The notes below the pieces were generated by a model. It did no database searches and had not been told where the DNA came from. It worked only from the letters and a program-made list of their open reading frames with translations. Below, piece by piece: positions 7,679 to 15,057 of a stretch of DNA of 64,000 nucleotides. The position numbers and the translations under genes are program-made. Origin of the DNA: Prauserella aidingensis (GTDB lineage: Bacteria > Actinomycetota > Actinomycetes > Mycobacteriales > Pseudonocardiaceae); contig NZ_JAMTCN010000006.1 in assembly GCF_024171865.1 (NCBI RefSeq), positions 124,001 through 188,000 of the forward strand, read 5' to 3'. Position 1 is the first letter of the stretch. Each line of letters begins with the position of its first letter.

Positions 7679-9001
7679 TCAGGACTTGGACGCCCTGTTG
7701 AACTCTTCCTTCGGGTTGTTGATCTGCCCGAGCGAGATCGTCTCGCGCTTGAACAGTCCGCCGAGGGCCCAGTCCAGCATGATGCGGACCTTGCGGTTGA
7801 AGGTCGGCATCGCGTGGACGTGGTAGGCGCGGTGGAAGAGCCAGGCGGGGAAGCCCTTGATCTTCATCTTCATCGCGTCGGCCACACCCTTGTGCAGGCC
7901 GAGACCGGCGACCGCGCCCAGGTTCTTGTGGTAATAGTCCGTCGGTTTGCCGCCGCGCAGCGAGGCGATGATGTTCTTCGCCAGGTGGCGGGCCTGCCGC
8001 ACGGCGTGCTGCGCGTTCGGCGGGCACGTGGCCGTGGGGTCCTCCTCGGTGCGCGACAGGTCCGGCACGGCCGAGACGTCACCGGAGGTCCACACGTCGG
8101 AGTGGCCGACGACGTTCAGCGCGGCGGTCGCCTCGAGCCGGCCGCGCTTGTCGGTCGGCAGGTCGGACTCGGCGACCACCGGGTTGGCCTTCACGCCCGC
8201 GGTCCAGATGATGGTGTCGCTGTCGAACTCGGTGCCGTCGGACAGCACGACGTGGCCGTTCTCGAACGACTTCGCCGCCGTCGACAGGTACACCTCGATG
8301 CCGCGCTTCTCGAGCTGCTCGACCGTCCACACGCCGAGGGTGTCGCGCACCTCGGGCAGGATCCGGCCTGCCGCCTCGACGAGCACCCAGCGGATGTCGT
8401 CGGGCTCGATGTTCTCGTAGTACGTCGAGGCGTCGCGGGTCATGTCCTCGAGCTCGGCCAACGCCTCGATGCCCGCGAAGCCGCCGCCGACGACCGTGAA
8501 GGTCAGCAATCGCTTGCGCAGGTCGGGGTCGAGGGTGCTGGACGCCTCGTCGAGCTTGGTGAGCACGTGGTTGCGCAGGTAGATGGCCTCGCCGACCGTC
8601 TTGATGCCGATGCCCTGCTCGGCGAGCCCCGGGATCGGCAGCAGGCGCGGCACCGAGCCGAGCGCCACGACGAGGACGTCGTAGCCGAGCTGCTCGATGT
8701 GCCCGTCGGCGGCCTCGACCGTCACGGTCTTGCGCTCGTGCTCGATCTTGTTCACCCGAGCGGTGAGCACGTGACAGCGTCGGAGCACCCGGCGCAGCGG
8801 CACCACCACATGCCGAGGCTCGATCGACCCGGCGGCCGCTTCCGGCAGGAAGGGCTGGTAGGTCATGTGCGGCTGCGGATCGACGATCGTCACGGAGGCC
8901 TCGTTGGCCCGGAGCTTCTTCTGGAGGCCCAGCGCCGTGTAGAGGCCGACGTATCCGCCGCCGAGGATGAGGATCCTCGTCGGTTCCGACTTGACTGCCA
9001 T
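7679..9001 (-). CDS. ndh: Type II NADH dehydrogenase (NDH-2)
   Basis: A 440-residue FAD-dependent NADH:menaquinone oxidoreductase. The N-terminal FAD site is RILILGGGYVGLYTALGLQ; the second dinucleotide site is FTVVGGGFAGIEALAEL near residue 170; the FAD-interacting GDVSAVPDL follows near residue 310. The C-terminal amphipathic region (FPAWLFHRAYHVHAMPTFNR) anchors the protein to the membrane. It passes electrons to quinone without pumping protons. A 10-bp direct repeat precedes the gene (9014-9040) and a strong terminator follows it, so it is probably monocistronic. Close relatives with other acceptors exist, but the length and C-terminus fit NDH-2. Confidence 0.9.
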   Translation of the reverse strand: MAVKSEPTRILILGGGYVGLYTALGLQKKLRANEASVTIVDPQPHMTYQPFLPEAAAGSIEPRHVVVPLRRVLRRCHVLTARVNKIEHERKTVTVEAADGHIEQLGYDVLVVALGSVPRLLPIPGLAEQGIGIKTVGEAIYLRNHVLTKLDEASSTLDPDLRKRLLTFTVVGGGFAGIEALAELEDMTRDASTYYENIEPDDIRWVLVEAAGRILPEVRDTLGVWTVEQLEKRGIEVYLSTAAKSFENGHVVLSDGTEFDSDTIIWTAGVKANPVVAESDLPTDKRGRLEATAALNVVGHSDVWTSGDVSAVPDLSRTEEDPTATCPPNAQHAVRQARHLAKNIIASLRGGKPTDYYHKNLGAVAGLGLHKGVADAMKMKIKGFPAWLFHRAYHVHAMPTFNRKVRIMLDWALGGLFKRETISLGQINNPKEEFNRASKS

Positions 9002-9013
9002 GTGCTTCAGTTT

Positions 9014-9040
9014 CCCACTAACCGCCAGTACCCACTAACC
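9014..9040 (-). promoter_or_regulatory. Direct repeat upstream of ndh
   Basis: CCCACTAACC occurs at 9014-9023 and again at 9031-9040, 17 bp apart, within 40 bp of the ndh start. On the gene's strand this is GGTTAGTGGG twice. Spacing near 1.6 helical turns suggests a regulator site in the leader or promoter; the regulator is unknown. Confidence 0.35.
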
Positions 9041-9154
9041 GGGTTGGCCAGGTGTGATCGGTGTCGCCGCTTCAACCCAAACGATTCAGTTGACAGGACC
9101 TTTACACGGACCTACGGGGTGTCGCAAGGGTCGCGGCAGGGCCACGACGGGGGC

Positions 9155-9649
9155 TCACGGGCCGCTCCGGAGGTCCAGCACCGCGTCGACCCGGTCGCCG
9201 TCGACGGTGAGTACGGCGCCCCTGTCGACGAGCAGTCGTCGAGCCCCGACGTTCGCCGTCGTCGTGCTCGCGACCACCCGCCGCGCCGTCGTCACACGCG
9301 CCATGGTCAGCAACTCGGCCAGCACGGCACGCCCGAGGCCCAGGCCGCGGTACGACCGCCCCAGCCACATACCGACCTCGACGTCCACACCGACCGGTTC
9401 GAGGCGCGCGGCACCGACCACACGCTCGTCGACCACCACGAGATACGTCTGCTCCACCGGGCGCTCCGCCTCGATCGACCTGGTCAGGTGGAAGTCACGG
9501 AACGCCTGCCGCCGCGTGTCGTTCCACCCCGGCTCTCCCGCGACGGGCGGCATGACCTCCAGCGGATCGGTTTCGGCGACGGCGACCGCCAGCAGGTCGG
9601 CGAGGTTGCGGCCGTCGAGCGGGCGCAGCTCGCATCGCGGAGCCGCCAT
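9155..9649 (-). CDS. GNAT family N-acetyltransferase
   Basis: A 164-residue acetyltransferase of the RimJ/RimL-like type. The acetyl-CoA loop is LGRSYRGLGLGRAVLAELL; the C-terminal VVASTTTANVGARRLLVDRG matches the N-x-x-S/A-x-x-x-x-x-x-x-G pattern of the family. I chose the ATG at 9649 (MAAPRCELRPLDGRN) because GTGAGG lies about 5 nt upstream and the fold starts there; an ATG at 9718 would add 23 residues. The acceptor substrate is unknown. It lies downstream of vapC on the same strand but is probably independent. Confidence 0.8.
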   Translation of the reverse strand: MAAPRCELRPLDGRNLADLLAVAVAETDPLEVMPPVAGEPGWNDTRRQAFRDFHLTRSIEAERPVEQTYLVVVDERVVGAARLEPVGVDVEVGMWLGRSYRGLGLGRAVLAELLTMARVTTARRVVASTTTANVGARRLLVDRGAVLTVDGDRVDAVLDLRSGP

Positions 9650-9727
9650 TCGCCTCACCCCCACGTCCCGAGTGGATCCCCCGGTGCCGGCGACGCTGTG
9701 TACTCGCCGAATCATCACCGGGACAGG

Positions 9728-10129
9728 TCAATGCTGCGCGACCAGGTCCACGCGACAGCGGCCGGTGGCCGCGCGCGCAAGCCGCGCATCGGCGGTCACG
9801 AGCGGAATGCCACGCTCCTCGGCCACTGCGACGTACGCCGCGCCGTACCCGCTGACGGCGTCGCGCAACCGCCACATCCGGACGAGCAGTTCGTCCAGCG
9901 GAACGGACTCGACCCCGAGCAACGGGAGCCGCTCCACCGCGCGGGCACCCTGCCCTTCCTTGAGCTTGCCACCGAGCGTGAGCCCTCGAGCCACCGAGAA
10001 GACCTCGGCCTTCCAGTGTTCGGGTGCCACCCACTCGAGGTCCCGTGCCAACGCGGCTCGCGCGCCGCGCCCGCGGGCGTCCGCATAGAGCAACATGTTC
10101 GCCAGGACCGAAGCGTCGACGACGATCAC
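9728..10129 (-). CDS. vapC: VapC-type PIN-domain toxin with an altered active site
   Basis: A 133-residue PIN-domain ribonuclease-type toxin. The acidic residues D5 (MIVVDASVLA), E42 (HWKAEVFS) and D114 (LVTADARLA) are present. The third conserved Asp, usually in a YDAAYVA motif, is Gly96 here (GYGAAYVA). The codon is GGC where GAC would encode Asp, one base apart. PIN nucleases need this residue for metal binding, so activity may be weak or lost. It overlaps vapB by 4 nt in a standard antitoxin-toxin operon. Confidence 0.85.
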   Translation of the reverse strand: MIVVDASVLANMLLYADARGRGARAALARDLEWVAPEHWKAEVFSVARGLTLGGKLKEGQGARAVERLPLLGVESVPLDELLVRMWRLRDAVSGYGAAYVAVAEERGIPLVTADARLARAATGRCRVDLVAQH

Positions 10130-10410
10130 GCGGCGCCGTCCGCACCGGACACCCCGAGGCCACCGCCCCGCTCCCCCGGCCGTGCCTGTTCCAGGAGCTC
10201 CGCGGCGCCCGGGGCGTCACCCTCGGCGCCACCGCCGGCGGTGAGCTCCCGTTCGATCTCCGAGATCAGCTGCCGATTGCCACTGAACGCGGCCTGCCGC
10301 TGCAGCACGCTCAGCAGGAAGGCCTGCAGCGACTGCCCGCGCTCCCGGGCGTCCCGCGCCAGCGCGTCCTTGACGTCGTCCGGCACGTCACGAATGGTCA
10401 ACACCGCCAT
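10126..10410 (-). CDS. vapB: VapB/FitA-type antitoxin
   Basis: A 94-residue antitoxin with an N-terminal ribbon-helix-helix (MAVLTIRDVPDDVKDALARD, then ARERGQSLQAFLLSVL) of the FitA-like family that binds both DNA and its PIN toxin. The C-terminus is Gly/Ala/Glu-rich and should wrap around the toxin. The stop overlaps the vapC start by 4 nt. The 37-bp gap upstream contains repeats suited to autoregulation. Confidence 0.85.
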   Translation of the reverse strand: MAVLTIRDVPDDVKDALARDARERGQSLQAFLLSVLQRQAAFSGNRQLISEIERELTAGGGAEGDAPGAAELLEQARPGERGGGLGVSGADGAA

Positions 10411-10438
10411 GGCTGCATTTTGCAGTCATAGTGCAGTC
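10411..10438 (-). promoter_or_regulatory. Candidate vapBC operator
   Basis: On the gene's strand, ACTGCA occurs twice 11 bp apart (one helical turn), followed by the inverted repeat CTGCA-AAA-TGCAG that ends near the vapB ATG. RHH antitoxins repress through such short repeats; the site is a prediction. Confidence 0.4.
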
Positions 10439-10447
10439 CAGGTCAAG

Positions 10448-11158
10448 TCAACCCTGGAGGCCGGCGAGTTCCTTCGCGCTGCTCAACACGTCGCGGAGCA
10501 TCTCCGGGGTGAGCCGTCCTGTGAAGGTGTTCTGCTGGCTGACGTGGTAACAGCCGACGAGGTGCAGCGGGGCCGGACCTGCCAGTTCGACGTGGGCGGC
10601 GTGGCCGAACGTCGGCCGCGGTCGCGGCACCTCCCACCCGGCCCGCGCCAGCACCGGCAACAACGCCTGCCAGCCGAACGCGCCCAGCACGACGATCGCG
10701 CGCACGGTGGGAGCGAGCAGGTCGAGTTCCTCGGCGAGCCAGCCGCCGCACGTGTCCCGTTCGGCCGGGGTCGGCTTGTTGGCGGGCGGGGCGCAGTGCA
10801 CCGGCGAGGTGATCCGCGTGCCGTACAGCTCCAGGCCGTCGCCGGCATGGGTCGCGGTCGGCTGTGATGCGAGCCCGACGTCGTACATGGCCCGGTACAG
10901 CACGTCGCCGGAACGGTCGCCGGTGAACATGCGGCCGGTGCGGTTGGCGCCGTGGGCAGCCGGCGCCAACCCGACGATCACCAGTGCGGCGTCGGCGGGC
11001 CCGAACCCCGGCACCGGCCTGCCCCAGTACGTCTCGTCGGCGTAGGCCGCGCGTTTGGTCTCCGCGACGTGCTCGCGCCACTCGACCAGCCGCGGGCACG
11101 CACGGCATTCGGTCAGGTCCGCGTCCAGTTCAGCCAGCGTCCGTCCCACAGGCGCCAT
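10448..11158 (-). CDS. Uracil-DNA glycosylase family 5 (UdgB)
   Basis: A 236-residue family 5 glycosylase that removes uracil and other deaminated bases from DNA. Diagnostic motifs: VIVGLAPAAHGANRTGRMFT, then GDRSGDVLY near the N-terminal third, and GCYHVSQQNTFTGRLT near the C-terminus. The Fe-S cysteines are visible at CRACPRL and further along (CAPPANKPTPAERDTCGGWL). An in-frame GTG at 11164 would overlap the upstream stop (GTGA); the ATG at 11158 is preferred for its spacing to GGGGTGA. It lies directly after the glycosyltransferase and is probably cotranscribed. Confidence 0.88.
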   Translation of the reverse strand: MAPVGRTLAELDADLTECRACPRLVEWREHVAETKRAAYADETYWGRPVPGFGPADAALVIVGLAPAAHGANRTGRMFTGDRSGDVLYRAMYDVGLASQPTATHAGDGLELYGTRITSPVHCAPPANKPTPAERDTCGGWLAEELDLLAPTVRAIVVLGAFGWQALLPVLARAGWEVPRPRPTFGHAAHVELAGPAPLHLVGCYHVSQQNTFTGRLTPEMLRDVLSSAKELAGLQG

Positions 11159-11160
11159 TC

Positions 11161-12324
11161 TCACCCCGTCGACCGGGCACCCCCACCGGCACGTCTGCAC
11201 AGCCGCTCCACCGCGTCGGCGGCCCTGTCGATACCGCCGCCCGCGCGGACCTCGTCCCGCAGTTCCCTGGCCCGGCGAGCCTTGCCGAGGGCGGCGTCGA
11301 CGGCGGCGCGCAGGGTCGGCGCGTCCCACGGCTCGTCGGGCTGCACTCCCGCTCCGATCGCGGCGAGCATGGCGGCGTTCGCCGACTGGTCGACGGCCTG
11401 CGGAACGAGCACCGTCGGCACGCCGAACCACAGCGACTCCGCCGCACTGCCCATGCCCGCATGGCTGACGAACACCGCGGCGTGTTCCAGCACGTCCAGC
11501 TGCGGCTGCGTGCGGGCGGCCGTCACGCCCGGTGGCAGCTCGCCGAGGTCGGCCGGGTCGACCTTGCCAGTGGCGAGCACGACGCGGTGATCGTCGGCGA
11601 GCCCGTCGACGCAGGCGCGGTAGATGTCGGGCCGTTCGGTGTAACTCGTTCCCAGTGCGACGTAGACGAGCGGGCGGTCGTCGCCCGGTCCCGGCCTCCA
11701 CCCGGTTCGGCGGGCCGGATCGACACACGGGCCTGCGAACACGTAGCGATCGGCGACGCGGTCGGCGTTCGGCTGCAGCACGCGGGGGATCAGCACCACA
11801 CACGACGGCGGCGTTCCGGTGAACTCGTCGGCGTCGATGTCCATGCCGTTCTCGTCGAGCCACGCGCGCAGCGTCGCGTAGTACCGCGCGCCCGACGGCG
11901 ACGCCCGCAGCGCCTGGTTGAACTCGGCCATCTCCTCCGCCATGCCCTCCCACGCGACGTAGGCGGTGGACAGCTGCACCGCGGGTACGTCCCAGTGGTG
12001 GGCGGCGACACGGCCCGCGAACCCGCCGATGTCGTAGAGCGCCGCGTCGGGCCGGTCGATGCCGCCTGCGACGGGGAGCGCCGTGATCGCGTCGTCGAGG
12101 AACACCTGCATGGCCTCGCCCGTGTCCTCGGGCCAGTGCTCGTCGGCCGCAGGCATGATCGACGCGTGCGTGACCACCTCGGCGCCCGTCGGTGCGACCA
12201 GGTCGGCCAGCCTCTCGCCGACGACGTACGTGACGCGGTGTCCCCTGGCCTCCAGCTCGGTGATCAGCCCGAGACCGGGGTACACGTGACTCGGCGCGGT
12301 GACCCCGACCATGACCAGATGCAT
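11161..12324 (-). CDS. Macrolide-type glycosyltransferase (MGT family, GT1)
   Basis: A 387-residue GT-B enzyme. The N-terminal acceptor domain begins MHLVMVGVTAPSHVYPGLGL. The C-terminal NDP-sugar motif is VFVSHAGMGSAAESLWFGVP, then LVPQAVDQSANA, which is the plant/antibiotic UGT-like signature. Members transfer glucose or other sugars to macrolides and other small molecules, including self-resistance enzymes. No biosynthetic cluster is present, so it is probably a detoxifying enzyme. The start at 12324 is the first Met before the beta strand. The erythromycin-esterase remnant is about 10 kb away; a joint resistance role is only speculation. Confidence 0.85.
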   Translation of the reverse strand: MHLVMVGVTAPSHVYPGLGLITELEARGHRVTYVVGERLADLVAPTGAEVVTHASIMPAADEHWPEDTGEAMQVFLDDAITALPVAGGIDRPDAALYDIGGFAGRVAAHHWDVPAVQLSTAYVAWEGMAEEMAEFNQALRASPSGARYYATLRAWLDENGMDIDADEFTGTPPSCVVLIPRVLQPNADRVADRYVFAGPCVDPARRTGWRPGPGDDRPLVYVALGTSYTERPDIYRACVDGLADDHRVVLATGKVDPADLGELPPGVTAARTQPQLDVLEHAAVFVSHAGMGSAAESLWFGVPTVLVPQAVDQSANAAMLAAIGAGVQPDEPWDAPTLRAAVDAALGKARRARELRDEVRAGGGIDRAADAVERLCRRAGGGARSTG

Positions 12325-12423
12325 ACCGAGGATCCTCGCAGCGCCGGCGATCACGGGCACAGCGAATTTCCGCCCCGCGTGAACGACGGCGAGCCTGTCG
12401 GCGCGAGCGCATAGGTTGGGGAC

Positions 12424-13920
12424 ATGCCAGACAAGCCTGACACCGCTTCGACGACCGCAGCCGAGACCGAGCCGGCGGCCACGCCGCAGGCCGAGCCGAC
12501 CGACGACCTCGTCACCACCCAGCACTCGATCACCGTGAAGCGCCGCAAGCTCGCCTACACCGCGCAGACCGGTCGGATCGTGCTGCGCAAGGAGGTCCTC
12601 AACGACGGGACCTTCGACGGCCACAAACCGAAGGCCGAGGTCTACGTGACGGCCTACACGCTCGACGGCGCGGACCCGACCACGCGGCCCGTGACGTTCG
12701 CGTTCAACGGCGGTCCCGGCTCGTCGAGCATCTGGCTGCACCTGGGCGTCCTCGGCCCGCGGCGCGTCGTGTCCGGCGACGTGAACGACCCCGAGCCGCC
12801 GCCGTACGGCCTGACCGACAACCCCGACACGCTGCTCGCCCACAGCGACTTGGTGTTCATCGACCCGGTGTCGACGGGCTTCTCGCGCACGGTCGACGGC
12901 GAGAAACCCGCCGAGTACCACGGGTTCACGCCCGACGTGGAATCCGTGGGCGAGGTGATCCGGCTGTGGACCTCGCGCAACCAGCGGTGGCTGTCGCCGA
13001 AGTTCGTCGCGGGCGAGTCGTACGGCACCCTGCGCGCGGCCGCGCTCGCCGCGCACCTGCAGAGCCGCCACGGCCTGTACCTGAACGGGCTGCTGCTCAT
13101 CTCGTCCGTGCTGGACATGGGCACGATCCGGTTCACAGAGGGCAACGACCTGCCGTACTCGCTGTTCGTGCCCACCTACGCGGCCATCGCGCACTACCAC
13201 GGCAGGCACGGCGACCGGGCACTCGACGACGTGCTGGCCGAGGCCGAGGAGTTCGCCTCCCGTGACCTGCCGTGGGCGTTGCAGCGCGGCGCCCGCCTCG
13301 ACCCCGACGAGCGCGCCGGGATCGTGGCGAAGCTGGCGGAGCTGACCGGCCTGTCCGAGGCCTACGTCGACCGCGTCAACCTGCGCATCGAGCACGTCCG
13401 GTTCTTCACCGAGCTGCTGCGCGACGAAGGACTCGTCACGGGCCGGATGGACGGCCGGTTCACCACGTGGGAACCGGACGGCGGACGTGAGCACATGAGC
13501 GACGACGCATCGGTGTCGCGGATCATCGGCGCCTATTCCGCCGCGCTCAACCACTACGTGCGCGCCGAGCTGCAGTACGAGAGCGACCTGCCGTACGAGA
13601 TCCTCTCCACCGACGTGAACCGGGCGTGGTCCTATTCGGACTTCGAGGGACGCGCCGTGTCGGTCGTCGACTCGCTCAGCGGCGCCATGCGCGAGAACCC
13701 GCACCTGAAGGTGCACGTCGCGCTCGGCCACTACGACGGCGCCACGCCGTACTACGCCGCCGAGCACGTCATCGCCCAGCTGCAGATCCCCGACGAGCTG
13801 CGGGGCAACGTCGAGACGGCCTACTACCCGGCGGGCCACATGATGTACATCCACCCCGAGTCACGGGTGCAGCAGGGCAAGGACCTGGCCGCGTTCGTCA
13901 AGTCGGCGTCCAACCGCTGA
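12424..13920 (+). CDS. Serine carboxypeptidase family S10
   Basis: A 498-residue S10 peptidase. FNGGPGSSSIWLHLG (about residues 94-108) forms the oxyanion region. The nucleophile is Ser199 in FVAGESYGTLRA. The acid is Asp in LGHYDGATPY and the base is His in YYPAGHMMYIHP near the C-terminus, so the triad is complete. Unlike fungal and plant relatives there is no signal peptide, only a Thr/Ala/Glu-rich N-terminal 35 residues, which implies cytoplasmic peptide trimming. It is divergent from the glycosyltransferase and convergent with ppx. Confidence 0.9.
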   Translation: MPDKPDTASTTAAETEPAATPQAEPTDDLVTTQHSITVKRRKLAYTAQTGRIVLRKEVLNDGTFDGHKPKAEVYVTAYTLDGADPTTRPVTFAFNGGPGSSSIWLHLGVLGPRRVVSGDVNDPEPPPYGLTDNPDTLLAHSDLVFIDPVSTGFSRTVDGEKPAEYHGFTPDVESVGEVIRLWTSRNQRWLSPKFVAGESYGTLRAAALAAHLQSRHGLYLNGLLLISSVLDMGTIRFTEGNDLPYSLFVPTYAAIAHYHGRHGDRALDDVLAEAEEFASRDLPWALQRGARLDPDERAGIVAKLAELTGLSEAYVDRVNLRIEHVRFFTELLRDEGLVTGRMDGRFTTWEPDGGREHMSDDASVSRIIGAYSAALNHYVRAELQYESDLPYEILSTDVNRAWSYSDFEGRAVSVVDSLSGAMRENPHLKVHVALGHYDGATPYYAAEHVIAQLQIPDELRGNVETAYYPAGHMMYIHPESRVQQGKDLAAFVKSASNR

Positions 13921-13935
13921 CGCGACCGGTGCTCG

Positions 13936-13971
13936 CCGCCCGTGGTGCCCCGCTCGGTGCGCCACGGGCGG
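13936..13971. terminator. Bidirectional terminator between S10 peptidase and ppx
   Basis: Perfect 10-bp arms CCGCCCGTGG (13936-13945) and CCACGGGCGG (13962-13971), loop 16 nt, between two convergent genes. Confidence 0.65.
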
Positions 13972-14023
13972 GAGCCCGTCACGGGCGGACCGTCAGCGGT
14001 GGAGCGTCGCCGGCGAGGCGTCG

Positions 14024-14977
14024 TCAGGCCAGCGACAGGGCGATGCCGTCGAGGATGTCGTGCTCGCTGACCACCAGGGAGTCGGGTCCGCCACGGGTCT
14101 GCAACTCCTCGGCGAGCGTCTGCACGACGAGTGAGCCGGCTCCGATGACGTCGACCCTGCCAGGGTGGATGACCTTCTTGGCCGCGCGGGCGTCGTGGTC
14201 GGCGGCGAGCAGTTCGGAGGTCACGCGGTCGATCGTGCCGTGCGAGAGCAGCGACAGGTGCGTGGCCTGCGAGTCGTACTCCGGCAGGTCCTGGGCGAGC
14301 GCCGACAGCGTGGTGATCGTTCCCGCGACGCCGATCCACGTCTGCGCCTTGGCCACGTCGACGACGTCGAACGCCTCCGCCAGCACCTCACGCGCGACCC
14401 CGCGGGCCGCCTCGACGTCCTCGGCCGTCGGCGGATCGTTCGGCAGAGCCCGCTCGGTGAGGCGCACGCACCCGATGTCGACGGACTTCGACGCCAGGAT
14501 CTCGGCCTGCGCACCGTCCCACGTGCCCAGCACCAGCTCGGTCGATCCGCCGCCGACGTCCACCACCAGGAACGGCCCGTCGTCCGGGTCCTGCTCACCC
14601 ACCGCTCCGGTGAACGACAGGCGTGCCTCCTCGTCCCCGGTGATGACCTCGGCCTCGACTCCGAGCACCTCACGGGTCATGGCGAAGAACTCGTCGCGGT
14701 TGCTCGCGTCGCGCGTCGCCGACGTGGCGACCATGCGCACCTTCTCGGCACCCTTCCGGCGGGCTGCGACCGTGTAGGAGGCCAGCGCCTCCCGCGTGCG
14801 CTCCAACGCTTCGGGCGCGAGCCGGCCGGTGGCGTCCACGCCCTGGCCGAGCCGCACCACCTTCATCTCCCGGTGCAGGTCACGCAGGTCGACACTGCCG
14901 TCGTGGCGGTGTGTCAGCTCCGCGACCAGCAGGCGGATCGAATTGGTCCCACAGTCGATGGCGGCTACACGAGACAT
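14024..14977 (-). CDS. Exopolyphosphatase / Ppx-GppA family phosphatase
   Basis: A 317-residue ASKHA-fold protein. The phosphate loop VAAIDCGTNSIRLLVAEL is at the start; LVVDVGGGSTELVLG is near residue 140; the catalytic region MVATSATRDASNRDEFFAMT is near residue 90. It hydrolyses polyphosphate or pppGpp. Its length matches the short actinobacterial form (M. tuberculosis Rv1026), and the downstream position after eno-ftsB-DUF501 is the conserved order, although a transglycosylase gene is inserted here. The exact substrate cannot be told from sequence. Confidence 0.9.
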   Translation of the reverse strand: MSRVAAIDCGTNSIRLLVAELTHRHDGSVDLRDLHREMKVVRLGQGVDATGRLAPEALERTREALASYTVAARRKGAEKVRMVATSATRDASNRDEFFAMTREVLGVEAEVITGDEEARLSFTGAVGEQDPDDGPFLVVDVGGGSTELVLGTWDGAQAEILASKSVDIGCVRLTERALPNDPPTAEDVEAARGVAREVLAEAFDVVDVAKAQTWIGVAGTITTLSALAQDLPEYDSQATHLSLLSHGTIDRVTSELLAADHDARAAKKVIHPGRVDVIGAGSLVVQTLAEELQTRGGPDSLVVSEHDILDGIALSLA

Positions 14978-15057
14978 GCGCCAACACTAAACGCAGCCTG
15001 CCGTGTGCCCGAAACGCCCACGGCGACGATCCACGGGCCGCGATCACCACACCGCGG

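Noticed and set aside
9090-9118. TTGACA-17-TACGGG on the plus strand between ndh and the GNAT gene
   Set aside because: The -35 is perfect, but no plus-strand gene follows and the -10 lacks the final T; it could at most start an antisense RNA over the GNAT gene, for which there is no evidence.
7556-10867. An 1103-codon plus-strand frame opposite ndh, GNAT, vapBC and udgB
   Set aside because: Same shadow effect; the true proteins on the minus strand have clear motifs and tight spacing.
12325-13854. Upstream extension of the glycosyltransferase frame by about 500 codons on the minus strand
   Set aside because: It runs antisense through the S10 peptidase gene and has no family resemblance; the glycosyltransferase starts properly at 12324.
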